DNA of 64,000 bases from Ophiodon elongatus. Lineage: Eukaryota > Chordata > Actinopteri > Perciformes > Hexagrammidae. Below the pieces are notes generated by a model, which saw only the letters and a program-made list of their open reading frames with translations, was not told where the DNA came from and did no database searches. Shown here one piece after another: positions 32,040 to 45,009 of the stretch. The stretch is from positions 82,501 to 146,500 of the forward strand of contig JACSYO010000132.1 in NCBI GenBank assembly GCA_016806645.1, in the 5' to 3' direction. The stretch's first letter is position 1, and each line of letters begins with the position of its first letter. The position numbers were made by a program, and so were the translations under genes.

Positions 32040-35000
32040 GGAGGACATCTGTAAAGAGCCAGCCACCGCTGCAGCACCTCAGTCAGATTGACATTTTTCA
32101 TAGTATATAGTAAGTGTTGAGGGCTCAAGTGTTTTTTTTCTGGCATCATGCTTTTTTTTGAGGTGGTTTAATTTATAGGTCGCTGAAAAGTGGAAAGCTC
32201 TCCATTTTCCTTTCTCTCCCGATCAGCTTTGAAAAGGAATCCAGTAGTATTGGGGCTGTCTGCCACTTACCGATCTACAAGTAGATCCCTGTCCACGGAG
32301 CCACTGGATCAACATGGAATGGTCTCAGATGGTCATTTTATTGCATGAAGCTTAAATTTTACAGTTTACATATGTCTGCACTGATATATGGGAAATGATG
32401 ACTTAACATCAATCTTTTCTACAAGAAGCACTGGAAAGAGAAACTGTACCAATGATTCTTCTTCTCCACTGAATCGATGGTGAGGAGTCTCAATCCGGTC
32501 TGTGATGGATCCATCCTAACAGTGTTTCATTTCGTCCGTACATGCTAGCTCATTTACAGTAGAGGGAAACTGATGTAAAGCTTTTTAGTTTTAATTAGTT
32601 CATCGGTTCCTAATAAGTTCACCAAAGTCTGTAAATAGGTCGGCTATCAATTAGAGAACTGATGAAGGATCACTTGATTTAAGTCCAATGAAAACGACCT
32701 GAAGGTCATCAAGGCTTAAAGTAGTAGGATGTGATCACGGCTTGGAGCGGGACTAATGATAACGGTATCTACTGAATTAAATGCTACATCGCACACGGAA
32801 GGTAATGTCTTCACAAGTGTCATATTTGATCTTAAGCAAACATTTCTGTGTAAATATGGGGACGTTCTTTATGACTACTGCCAAAGCTTCTAATACATCC
32901 GCTCATATTGTACAACCGGACCAATCCCACTATGATGGAGTGCACTGGACAAAGAGACTCTGTATTTATTCATTTGGGCTGTTGAGGTTGTGCTCCTGTA
33001 TCGTAATCAAAACATGTGTTCATATCAACACATACCTCCATATAATTATGACAATGTACAGTCGAAGCAGGCTGGTAAAAGCTGTGCTCGGGGGAAAAAA
33101 AATTATAATGTTGGATAAAAAGTATTTTGGGTAACTGAACAAACTTATTTTTACACAATATATGTCAATAATAATAATAATTATTATTATTATTATTATT
33201 ATTATTAATTAAAAAAAAAAAAAAGAAAGGCTGAATTCGTAGTTCCCTCCTTACTTCATTCCTGTTTGCGTGTCATTGCCTTTACATACCCACAAGGGCC
33301 GATGCTGGGTGAAGTCAAAAAGTAATTCAGCACTTGGGTGGATCATGGAAAAGCTTATGAGGTTTATTTGATGCCAAACATCTTTTAGATTTTAGTTTTT
33401 CTTAGAATAAATGACTCATAGATTGAGGTAAATTGAACCAAATCGTGGCCCTTGTCAGTCTATGTTGTTCCAGGACCATATGAAAAAGTTGAAGGACCAG
33501 TCTGTAGGATTTAGTGACGGCTCGTGGTGAGGCGGCCTCATCCTTCAGGTGCACTCCAGATTCAGGCTTCCTCTTCAAAAGCAAAAGGCCGTCTAGAGCA
33601 GGCGGCAACGTCCGGGTTTGAAGAGTGAAGCCGATGCAGAAGTGCCTTAAAGCTGCATTCTCTCTACTGACCAGCAGGGGGTGACTCCTCTGGTTGTGTA
33701 GAAGTCTATGAGAAAATGACTCTACTTCTCTTGATTTATTAATAATTGTAAACATGAGTTTTATTTATTTTTTAATACTCACCAGACAAATTATGAGAAC
33801 CCGACCTGCAAACCACCTAGTTTATGCATTATAGTAGCACAGTTGTCAGACGGCAGATGTGAAAACAGCTATTCTTATTTTCGGGAGATAACACTGAACA
33901 CGTCATATTCCTCCAATCAAGCCTAAATCCTGCCACTGACTGGACCTTTAAGCTTGAGCATGAGTCTTACACACAGGCAGCTCTTCAAGGCAACAGAAGA
34001 ATTCACTTGAGCAGGGATTGTATGCAAATATTATTTTAAGTGTGACAAATATTAGTTAGACGATCTATGGACTATATGTCTTTCAGTCATTGCCCTCTGT
34101 CCAGTTCTACCCGCGTGCGCTGGGTATGTATTGTTTGGTGTAAAGAGGAGGCCCAGAAGGAAAGTTAACACGGCTGAACTAAGAACCGTGTTTATATTTG
34201 TTTAGTAGATCCGCCATTTGCTTCAACACACCGTCCGTCATGGTCTTCACTGGAGACAAAATCATATATTTTACCGGGCGTAAACTATCGAGACCCAAAG
34301 TGTTCAATAATACATAATGACGGAAAGAATCGTGTGAATATATGCCGACAAAATATGTACCAATTGTTATGTAGTCCAATAAACGTTCTGGCTTGAGGGA
34401 CAACTTGTGGATGGATAGATCTGAAACATCCTTATTGTTCAGATGTTCATGGTACCCAGAGGTTAAGCCTCAAGGATTTTCCTAATCCTCTGACTTCTCC
34501 TGAAGCACCACCAGCATGTCAAACATTTCACCTCCGCAGTGAAATAGCTCAACGTTAGCATGCTGGACTAGGCTAGCGTGTAATCAGTATTAATTGACTG
34601 CTCATTCAGACAGGAAATGGGATTAAAACCGACTTCGGAAGAAGAACGTTCTGACATTAAAGTGACCAGCAAAGAAAAATCAATCCAATCAATCAGATGT
34701 AATAAAGCACTTTAAGTTTTTCCCAGTTACATGGTAGTATATTTTATCTGCATGTATTCATGATTATTTCATAGCATCATATTTATTTAATATTGAACAC
34801 ATTGGGTCTCCATAAAATCCACCTACCTTTACAAAACATCAGCAGTGGACGTCTTCCTCACCAGCTCTTGAGCAGCCCGGGTCACTACTGTGTGAATGAT
34901 ACTCTTCACTCTGCCATTTGTTTCTGTAATGACATTGTTATTACACATACATTATTTGAAATGCAAGATAAAAGGAAGCGGGGCTGTTTTTATTTATTTT

Positions 35001-35961
35001 CTGTCTTTACTTTCAAGTTGCCACACACTCGTCATGGAATTTGCATGAGGACATCTGGAACCACTGTTAAACTGTTCAGTTTAGTGTATTTATTCACATC
35101 AAGAATAATCATAGACTGATGTCTACAGTGTGTGAAAAGGACATTTTACGAGTACATTTTTAAGATCTTTGCCGATCTTTTTTTCTTTTTTCTTTTTTTG
35201 TCATGTTTGCTAACTGATGAATGTTTTCAGAATAAAGAACCATTAATTGATTAATTGTTGCATTTTATTTATGCAGGTTTTGCTTAAATGATTGATGGAT
35301 TCATATTTTCCCAAAAGAAATGAAAGCTAATGTCTCTTAAGTAATCATGGGGTGTTTTCCCCCCCAAGATGGACTCAAACACTATGATCACCTGCTGAAG
35401 TACATATATGTATGTATGTCTATGTGTATATAGACATATATCAAATAATGTTGGCTTTAAATGGGCAATGGTATGTGAAGAATTATTTTGGTGATGGTTT
35501 TTTCCAAGACTTAAATTAAATAAATTCCTTGTATCTACATCTGATAAGGTAAATATTATCAGGTGCAGCTGGAACGATATTGAATGTGACCTTCACTAAC
35601 TGATTAGCAGCCTTTTTGATTTCATTTCCCAGCAACCAAAGTCAGCAGATGCTACTTTAGATCACCGACTGACGTCAAAACAAAGAATCTGTCTAAAATA
35701 ATAGATGCAAACCTGTAAATTTCAGTCGTTGGTGCTCACCTATTAATTGAGGTTCGTATTGGTCAGAATACGTGTCCATGCACCAAACTCAAATCACAGG
35801 TTTCTTCCCCAGCCGTCAGACTTCCTGGTCAAATGCATGTTGTTTCCAACAGCTTCTGGAAACTAGTTGAACAAACACTGATAGACCGAAATCTGAGGGC
35901 AGACGTGCTGATTAGTTTTATCACATGCCTGTTCAGTACACATCAGACTGAGATGTGGGAC
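32040..35961. other. rps6kb2 3' UTR and intergenic DNA
   Basis: The 3' UTR starts after the TGA at 32039. Possible polyadenylation signals are ATTAAA near 32775 and 33208 and AATAAA near 33405; the true site cannot be chosen by eye. An (ATT)n/A-rich stretch lies at 33168-33223. A repeat fragment starts at 33488 (GGACCAGTCTGTAGGATTTAGTG). A minus-strand frame at 34179-34469 is described as a finding. No further gene is supported. Confidence 0.55.
33488..33957. mobile_element. Inverted-repeat element related to the GGACCAGT family
   Basis: It begins AAGGACCAGTCTGTAGGATT and ends CCACTGACTGGACCTTTA, resembling the ends of the elements at 25696 and 60924 but with a different interior. Boundaries are approximate. 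Confidence 0.55.
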
Positions 35962-35968
35962 TATAAAG
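35962..35968 (+). promoter_or_regulatory. TATA box of the two-CTLD lectin gene
   Basis: TATAAAG lies about 25 bp before a presumed start site near 35990. A short non-coding exon ends at 36010 in the donor GAGCAG then GTAAGC. The next exon starts at 36117 after TCGTGGCAG and carries the ATG at 36128. Confidence 0.75.
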
Positions 35969-36127
35969 CCCAGAGCTGCTGGAGGTTTCCATCTCTTTGA
36001 TCCGGAGCAGGTAAGCCTTTCAGCTGCCTCCGTCGCCTCGTCGTCACCAGAAGGAGGGTTGGAGTGAACTCTAGTGAACTCTAGGAGCTGAAACATGAAC
36101 TCTTTCTGTCGTGGCAGGAACGCGTGG

Positions 36128-38296
36128 ATGTTCTCCACCATGAAGACATCTCTTGTCCTCTGTGTTGTCCTTGGCGCGGTCTTCTCTGTTGGGGCGGCAT
36201 CAGGTGTGTAAACTACATTAATGCAGATGCTTCGGCAGCACGAGGTTAAATACGCAGAGAATGCACACGAGGACATTATTAGTGCTCTTTCTTATGCTCA
36301 GACTTAAGCTGTGCTACAAGAAAGGAACCTTTCTTGTAGCAGGTTATATGTGCCAAGCCTGGGAGTGAAGGCAGAATATTTAGTTTAGGACCGAGCAGTG
36401 GAAGATCATGTCATTTTGTGATGGAGTGAAATGTGTGACCACTGCAGCTGCATATCTGGAGTCTTATGAACCCACGAGGGGTGGGAATGTTTTGTTCATA
36501 AAGAATCAATCAATCTTATGCACAAAGTAAAAAACAAATCACTGTAATAAACCGCAAAACACTGGATGGGCCAATAAAGGTCTGTGAAAATGATTTTCTC
36601 CCCCTTTGCTTTGATGACTATGAATATCAAATTGCACATAAAGCGTGTGAGCAAATAATGAAATGAGAGTCCAACTTCAAGTCTTGTCTTTTTTCCCCTC
36701 AGGCTAGCCTAATGCTAGCTTCATTCAATTCAATTCAATTCATTTTTGTATAGCCCAAAATTACAAATTTGCCTCAGAGGGCTTTACAATCTGTACACAA
36801 CAACATCCTCTGTCCCAGAACCTCTCATCGACTCAGGAAAAACTCCCCCCAAAAAAACCCCTTTCAACAGGGAGAAAAATGGAAGAAACCTTCAGGAGAG
36901 CAGCAGAGGAGGATCCCTCTCCCAGGATGGACAGAGTACAAAAATAGATGTCATGTGTACAGAATGAACAGCATAACAAAGTTACAACACGTTCAATTCA
37001 CATGACAGAAATGATTCATGTAATAATAGCAGTAGGTGACGGGGAGGACCACAGCAGGACGTAGGACCAGGGTCCAGATTCAACCACCATCCACAGAAAC
37101 CTGCGAGGCGAGAAGGCACAAAGACTTCGGGGATGGAGCAGAGTTCTTAATGTGCATTTATGGTGCATGAATTCATACAGAAGGTAAAATAGAGAAGAAT
37201 GTGCGTCAGCAGGGACACGGAAGGAACCAGGAGGCAGGACCAGGGTCCAGATGAAACCACGATTCGTGGAAACCTGCGAGGCGAGAAATCACAAAGACTC
37301 CGACTCCTTCATACTAATATCATTTGTGTTTTAAAAGTGACAAAGGACATGTTGATTTGTGACACACATGTATGAGGGACGATCTGTTGTAATAATACAG
37401 GCTTTAATTCTCTTCTTCACAGCTCTTCAGACTGTAGAGGCGGTCTCCACCCAGCCCAATGTTACTGTCACCACCCGACCCACTACAGTGACGGGGCTTT
37501 ACAATGACACCACATCCACCCCTGTTCCACCCTCACCATACCCTACAGGCCCATCAAGGCCTTCTCCAACACCACCACCAACAACACCACCAACAACGAC
37601 AACAACCAGAAGCCCTCCTCCCACACATAGCCAGATCATGTGTCCTGAGGGATGGGAGGTGTTCCTGGGACGTTGCTACTACTACGTGAATGCTGCCATG
37701 ACCTGGCCTCAGGCTCAGGTAAACACTCAACAAAGCTACAGAACCAAGCACTCTGTGGTGGAAATATTTTTGAAAGATAGAAAGGTCATAATCTCTATGG
37801 GTAACAAATCTGCCATAAAATTGACGGCCATCCCAAAATGGTTCTGCGTGTTAAGTTTGTTGGCCGTCGTAATGTCTCATAATGTATACAGTGAAGTTAA
37901 CAAACACAGAGCAGACTTTATATGGAGTGGGAGAAAAGCACCTTTTTGACCACTGTCATGAAGGTCAGGACCTTGCCTCCCAGAAGTCAGACGTTAACGT
38001 GTCTCTGTCTGTCCCTCTCTTCTGCTCCACCAGTCAAACTGTGCCTTGCTTGAGTCCATGCTGGTTTCCGTCCACAGCGCCCAGGAGTACGGTTTCCTCC
38101 AACAACTCACTGGAAATAATGGAAATGCAGCAGCTTGGCTGGGTGGTTTCTACCTACAGGTACAAACCATATCATGATGTAATATTATTAGCTATGGTGG
38201 CAGTACTCCGCAGCGCCACAAACAAATGAGGGGCGGGCTGAGAGACAAGAGAGGGAGCTGAATCTTTTCAGGAATTCCTGGAATAACGTTATGTAT

Positions 38297-38333
<37 letters not shown>

Positions 38334-41300
38334 TGTTTTGAGGTGTGTTTTCCAGTCTGAGGTCAAGACATTTGATGAGTGAGGATATTTTTGGTATGGA
38401 CTGTTGTCCAGGAATCGGTCTTGGTGTGGACACCTTTATGAACACACTAACTACAATCTATACATGACAGAAACTTCACACGACTTGAGATGACCTGAGA
38501 GTTTGGAACACCTTGCTGTGTAAATATGCATCAACGAGGATAAACACATTTATTTAAAAGGGTTATAGCGCCTTTATGCATTTAGATTTTTCTTGCAGAG
38601 ATTTGCGAACTGCTGCATGACTTAAAAAAATAGCCTGAATCACATTTGGAGCACTGAAGCTAACATGGTGATGAAACTCTATGAAAGCCATGGAGCATTT
38701 TATGAGGGCCACGCTGCAAACCCTGAATCACATTCTGCTCAAAAGACATTTTTTAGAAATGGTGCTGTAGGACCTCAGTGTAGCTTTGGACATTTGGACA
38801 ATACTATTTTACTAATTTGCCAAGAGCTTTGTTTTCTATAATTTTTTCTTTGAAGACGGTGCAGAGTCCTGTTGGTACAACGGTAAAAAATGATGGAGCT
38901 GGGGGAGGAGTAATATTCAGAGAAAAAAACTCCTAGATTTATGAGACTGAAGTCATACATTTACAAGAAAAAAACTTGAATATTCTCTGAGATTAAAGTA
39001 ATAAATTTACGAGAAAAAACCCTTGAATTTTCTCTGATATTAAACTCAGAAATTTCACTGCCGTCTGAATTTTGTTGCTCCTTAAGTAATGTTATGATTG
39101 GTAAGGATGGCCTCTAAGTGAGGTGAAGGTCATGAAAGATACATACACGTTTTCCTTCATGTTCCTTTCAGAATGTAAATACATGTTAAAATAATATATA
39201 ATATATATAAAATATAAATACATATTTAATTCTGTTGTGTAAATTGTGGCTCCCGCAGACACACTTTCTAGTATTTTGTTTTCTGACTTATTTTTGTTTA
39301 TGATTTTGAATTTAGAGTTTTTTCTCATGAACGTATTACTTTTTAATCTCAGCATTATTTTTTGGCATGAAAAAAAAAGAAATTCCAACTGGAATTATTG
39401 GTATTTAGTAACAGAAGAAACAAAAAGAAGCTTAACATCAGGAAGTGAACTTCATCCTGTTTCTTGATTGTTATTTTAAATTAGTCTCCACTTTGCAACA
39501 AAGCTTTTATGATAATCTTGTGCTTTCCCTCCAGGACCAGTGGTTATGGCTTGATGGTTCCTGGTTCTACAACAACACCTGGAGCAGCCAATCCCTGGAC
39601 AGCAGCAACCCCTGCCTATTGCTCTCTTCTTATGGTAGGAAAACACACAAATGAAGGTCCAGGGACCATAATAATGCAGTGTTTAAGTTTTACAGGCTAC
39701 AGCAGTGAGCTGCCTGATGGCCCTCCGCCGGTAGAAAGCACAATACAATGGGTCAGAAATCAATTACTGTCTGACCTCATCCCTTTACATCTGAACAAAG
39801 GTTTCCCTACATGTGAACCTGTATGAGAGTGTTAGAACGTGAATGTAACTGAACCGGCTGCACACACAGTGTCATTGTCTGGGGGTTACACGGACACGTG
39901 ATGCCCAGAGGCTCCTTCATACTCCTCTTTGACGTCCAGAAACGCCCCCAACGCAGCAAAAAAAGAAAAGAGAATATCAAGGCAGAAGGCAGGGTCTCTG
40001 TAGATACATGATGATAATTGAGAGGGATTCTTTTTTAGAAAAGTCCTGTATATCATACCTTTAAAATGTAGGAAAAAAGTTGTAGAAATTGAAAGGGGAG
40101 AGGTCAGAAAGTGATTGATTTCTGAGGGAATGGCCCAATGTTGACTGTGAGATTGATAGAGGTCATCACACAGATGGACTTCTTTTTCAGAAGGAATAAT
40201 CAAAGCTTGACACTTGTGTGAGTTGAGGCACTTATTATCTGCACAGTTACGTAACAATCTGCTTCATTATTCTCATGGCCTATTGCTAATCTTCCCTTTC
40301 CACAGAGGCATGGAGCAATGCCCCATGCAATGGTGGTAGCATTCCCTCCATCTGTGTGAGAAACTCCAACGTTCGTGAGTCAATTTCCTTCTTTGCGTGA
40401 CAGAAAAACATATAAGGGAGTGAAGTTACGACATCTAAGAAAATCCATTCAGAATAAGACAGAGCCTTACAATATCCTTCATCGTTGTAAATTGTATGTC
40501 ATGTGTCATTTTCTTTTTGTGTAATATTCACAGCACAAGACATGTTGTGTCCTAAAGGCTGGACAGGGTTCCAGGGCCGCTGTTACTACAAAAACAATGA
40601 AAATATGAAGTGGCCGGAAGCTGATGTAAATACACAATATAATAGACAAAACATGCAGACAAATTCGAGAAATACAAATTCAATCACCTATGAACCGATT
40701 CTTTTTCTCATCATTTGCTGTTGTAATATTCACATGAACAAGTAAGCCCGTGACATTATTTAGTTTTTTGGCTTTATAGTCTTGAGGGATGTATTGTTGC
40801 TCGATTCGATTTTTTATGATCTGACAAACCTGGATTTTTCAGCACTTCAAAACTGGCTTCAATGTCGGTGGAGCTGTTTTTGGAGAAACAAGTCCTTTAA
40901 ATCACGGTGTAATGAGAAAATACGTTTTCCCAGTTTTAATCCTGTTAATTGTTCATTAACAAGGCAAATATATGTAAAAAAAAAATCGGTTTCATCTGTA
41001 TCAAAGTATTTTTTTACATCAAATCTGTCTTTTTTCTTCTGTAAAATGGTTTCAAATGTTTGATGACTCGTCCTGCACTTACAAAAACCATCATCCAATC
41101 AAATGGCACTTTGGGCAACTAGCTAGAAACAGCGTTCATATAAAAACTGCACTTCACTTTTGTGGATGTAGTATTTTTTCAACTGGCTCTGTGTCACTGC
41201 AGCGCGGGCAGTACACATAGATGAACTTCCACCGGATGAAACAAAACGACTAGCAGAGATTTACTGGAGGGGGGCCAAGCAGGGAGCTCAGGACTGAGAG

Positions 41301-42920
41301 AGGCCAGGCGCTCTTCATCTGCATGTATTGTCTGCACAGTGACAAAGGTTGAAAATTGGCAAAGTTCCACTTTCATCTCTCCCTAAACTTCCTTCTGCAT
41401 CTATGTACAGGTGAGGGAGGTATGTGTGTGAAGCCATCTACAGCTCCGTGTCGCGTTAGACTGTTAACCCTCCTGCTCTTGTAACTGTACACTGCTCAAC
41501 TCTTCTGTCTCACTGTGAAATATGTTACCGTACAGAAGCTAAACTCTCTAACTTCTGTTTCACTGGGACAAAACTTTCCTCCTGCTTATTAAGAAACAAC
41601 TAAATGAAGTTGTCCTTTAGTGAACAATTTCAGTCCATCCATCCATTCATTGTCTTCCGCTTATCCGGGGCCGGGTAGCGGGGCCAGCAGGCTTAGGAGG
41701 GTACTCCAGACGTCCCTCTCCACCGCAACGATTTCCAGCTCTTCCTGCGAAACCTCGAGGCGAAGAGATATATAGTCCCTCCCGTGTGTTCTGGGTCTAC
41801 CAGGGGGCCACTTACCAGTTAGACGTGCCCGGAAAACCTCTAAATGAAGGCGTCCACTAGGAGGTCCACTAGGCTTCACACTCGGCTGCAAAACCGCCCC
41901 AGTGCGTGCTGAAGGGCACGTTCTAAAGAAGCCAACAAAACCACATAATCTGCAAAGAGCAGAGAAGCGATTCTGAGATCACCAAACTGGACACTCTTCT
42001 CACCAGAGCGGCGACTTGAAATGTCTGACTTTATGCCGAGTTTACAGACACAGTTCTCACTCGTAGCAACAACCCCGAGACTTCCCAAAGGAAAAGATCG
42101 TAAGCCTTCCACTAGTCCACAAAACACATGTGGACTGGATGGGCCAACTCCCCTGACCCCTCCAACAGACCTGCAAAGGTAAAAAGTTGGTTAATTGCAA
42201 CACACTCTCTGGTCCCCCTTTTTAAAAATGGGAACCACCACCCCACAGGCACTGTCCCCACCTTGCTTGGCCGGGCACAGCCCAAAAAATCTTCATCCCA
42301 CCACTCGCAGGGATAGGCATTGGGGTCAGGTGCAATGTGAGCCAGGTGGCAGGCCAAGGCCAGGGACCAAGGCTTTCCCAACCCTGGCAACACGGTAAGT
42401 GCAGTAGGCAAGCAAGACGATATACATCGTGGCTAATATTTCATTGGTTGGAATAATCATTTTTACAGTATTTAGTTGGAGTTAAGAGTTATTTTAGTAA
42501 CATTAGTATCATATTCAGCTTGGTGAGGAGCTATTTCTTGGACTAAATCCATGTAACGTAATTGTTAGCTTGCTAACTATCCTGCTAACGCTAGCTACAA
42601 TAAAAAATTCAAGTAACATATACTTTAGGTATGTATAGTTCAATACTTTGAACTGCACTCTGCCATCTCGCTTTGACAGTGCTGTACGGGAGGTCCCTGT
42701 ATTGGTCCCCTTATGAACGCTGGGAAGGCTGACAGTTTCAAAGGGAGGGGATCACATGCACCAACATGCACGGCTACATCAAAGAACAGAGAACTGGGAT
42801 CACAACACACTCAGAGGGAGTGTGACTTCATTCTCTGCTCACCACTACTCAGCTAAATCTTTACATTGCTAATTGTTGTTTGCTGCTATATCATGTTCAA
42901 AAACTCATATATATATATAG

Positions 42921-43010
<90 letters not shown>

Positions 43011-44894
43011 GTGTTTATATTTATATATATATATATATTTATATATTTTGAGTTTTTTTTAATATATATATATATATTTTATGTATATATAAAACATGAA
43101 ATGGGATGATTAGTGATTGTTGTCCTTTTTGTTTCTTCTGCCCATAAGTGTTACAAACAGTTAATGCAGGTTTGAAGTCATCAGACAGTTGAAAAAGAAG
43201 TCTTCTAGCCTAATACAGCAGACACACCTCACACAATTAAACTGAGTTAACTCTCACTATGGTTCTCTTTTCCTTCCACAATCACTTTCTTTTCCTTCTC
43301 TCACATCTCTCACTCTCCTTCTTCATGCATCCTTATCTTCTTCATCTGTCACCTCTGTACCTCTTTATTGTTGCAATGTGTTCCTTCGCATTGGTTTCCC
43401 CTCTGTGTCTCGACCTCCTGCTCTATTCCATCCCTCTCTGTCTTCTTTCTCTCCACCAGGTTTTCTGTGCTGGTCTCGAGGCCAGCCTGGTCTCTGTCCA
43501 CAGCCCTGAGGAGTATTTCTTCCTCTATCAGCAGGCTACAGTTTATGGATTCGACCCGACCTGGCTGGGAGGATTCTACCTTGAAGTGAGATGACTAAGC
43601 AATACATTAAGCATTAAGATTTTCTGTGTACTGTTGATTTACAAAATTGTATATCCTCCGTTAATCAAGTTTATAGAGTGTTTATATACTACATATCGTC
43701 ATTTTATAATTCACTTTGGTATTAGTACTGGCTTTCATTTCTGTAGCGTAACTGAAACATTTTACAGAAGGGAAGCACTCATGTGGCTTTTACAATTCAA
43801 TTAAAATAGGCTACACTATACAAAATGAAACCTAGCTAGGAAACCAAATGTTAGCATTTTGCTTATTAAGCCTGACAATTAAAATAATGATGGAATACGC
43901 ATAATTCATTTTGACACAGGCTAATGTTAGCTTAGCTGACTATAGTCACTTTTAGTAATGCCAGGCCCAACGCTGCGGAGCAATTTCAAACAGTCTTGGG
44001 TACGCGGTATTCCGCAGTGTGTATCATTTTTTGGAGTTCCCTGGAAAGAGTTTCAGTTATTGTGTGTGCTGCTTGCAGCACATTTATGTATTTGATAGTG
44101 TTTTCTGAATTAGCAGTGCGTTGAGCTCTCAGGGCCACCACATGTTTCCCCTTAATTTTAGTCTTTATGCTATGCAAAACTAATGCTATGCAAAACTTGC
44201 CTTCTGGTCTAAGCCCCGCAATGAAGGTAAAGACGTTACAGTGGTATCTATCCTCTCATTGCACTCTCAGCAAGAAAACAAATAAGCGTTTTTCCAAACA
44301 TTTGAAATAATTAAGTGTAATTTGATTGAAACCTAATATATGTAGGATTTGGAAAGTCCTTACTTTGGCACCATATGTTGATAGTATCAAGGATATCACC
44401 CCCACTGTACCAATTTTTTACTTATTTTTTTTCTAATGCTATATAGTGTCACCAACACAAATAAGTTAATGTTTCACTGTTTCACTCCAGAACCAGTGGA
44501 TGTGGCTTGACAGCTCCTGGTTTTATCAGGGATTCTTTACTGAGTTGTCCCCAGACGATACCTTCCCATGCCTTACAATATACAACAGCGGTAAGGAACA
44601 CACTTACACACTTGGAGGTTTCTTAAAACAGTTTCAGTTTCACCCAATCAAAATATGTGCTTCTGGTCATTTTATAAATCAATCTTTAGCTTATAAGTGC
44701 CGCAAATGTAATGGTTGGTTTATGGTGTTGAGAGAAAATAAAGACTTATTTTATGATCCACCAGCAGCCTGTACGAAGTAGATCTATGAATGATATCTTT
44801 CTTTTTCTTCAGCCGATGCAGTATTTTTTCCATACTAGTCTATTTAGGACATGAGGACATGTTCAGTTTTAGTATCTCACTCTCTCTCTCTCTG

Positions 44895-44937
<43 letters not shown>

Positions 44938-45009
44938 ACAGATGGCTGGAGCAATTACAACTGTGATGAAAGCTTTGTCTCGTTTTGTGTGAAGAATGCT
45001 GTTATCTGA
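36128..45009 (+). CDS. Secreted protein with mucin-like stretch and two tandem C-type lectin domains, 350 aa
   Basis: Nine coding exons: 36128-36203, 37423-37718, 38034-38159, 39535-39634, 40306-40374, 40534-40625, 43460-43585, 44491-44590 and 44942-45009; phases agree throughout. Residues 1-25 form a signal peptide (core LVLCVVLGAVFSVGA). Residues about 33-92 are Thr/Pro/Ser-rich with two N-glycosylation sequons and look heavily O-glycosylated. CTLD1 (about 97-223) and CTLD2 (about 224-350) each have the six cysteines of the long form, the GRCYY block, LVSVHS and WLGGFY. Exon pairs 3/7 (126 bp) and 4/8 (100 bp) are equal in length, so the second domain arose by exon duplication. EPN and QPD sugar-binding motifs and the WND calcium site are absent (WSN instead), so classical calcium-dependent sugar binding is doubtful. 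It resembles fish secreted lectins (ladderlectin/lactose-binding type), but no symbol is assigned. AATAAA at 45489 may end the mRNA. Confidence 0.9.
36722..37304 (-). mobile_element. L2-type LINE 3' UTR, reverse copy
   Basis: Reverse complement of the 3' UTR at the left window edge, starting with the (TCAAT)n tail and ending with the AACCTGCGAGGCGAGA block. That block occurs twice (about 37095 and 37275), showing an internal duplication of roughly 170-180 bp. It lies in lectin intron 1, in antisense. Confidence 0.88.
38920..39055. repeat. Degenerate tandem repeat in lectin intron 3
   Basis: Diverged units contain AGTCATACATTTACAAGAAA and TAAATTTACGAGAAAAAA, alternating with TTGAATTTTCTCTGA-type segments. 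The surrounding intron (38160-39534) holds an (ATA)n patch at 38298-38331 and no exon. Confidence 0.6.
40626..41635. other. Lectin intron 6, left part
   Basis: No exon, no conserved frame and no clear repeat were recognised. Confidence 0.5.
41636..42411 (-). mobile_element. Truncated non-LTR retrotransposon (RTE/Rex-like) in lectin intron 6
   Basis: Minus-strand frames carry WWFPFLKRG, the RT motif start HMCFVD, LLFADYVVLLAS (the catalytic FADD reads FADY) and the C-terminal GRLHLEVFRARLTGKWPPGR block. The 3' end is an ATGG-type tail at 41636-41650. Sequence between HMCFVD and VEGLRSF is deleted, and frames are broken, so the copy is dead. The family name is inference. Confidence 0.8.
42898..43085. 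repeat. (AT)n microsatellite in lectin intron 6
   Basis: About 180 bp of nearly pure AT alternation with short GTGT and TTTATAT interruptions. It can form extended cruciforms. Confidence 0.95.
43586..44490. other. Lectin intron 7
   Basis: AT-rich intron with no exon, microsatellite or repeat that I can name. Confidence 0.5.
44878..44935. repeat. (TC)n tract forming the polypyrimidine tract of lectin exon 9
   Basis: A CT dinucleotide run with a few G interruptions ends in TCTCTTTACAG, the acceptor of the last coding exon. The repeat itself acts as the pyrimidine tract. Confidence 0.93.

Noticed and set aside
35863..36276. 137-codon minus-strand frame over the lectin first exon
   Set aside because: It is antisense to the signal-peptide exon, which has TATA box, splice sites and matching phase on the plus strand.
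37359..37949. Single long plus frame read as one 196-aa protein
   Set aside because: Only 37423-37718 is exon; the rest reads through an acceptor region and past a good donor at 37719.
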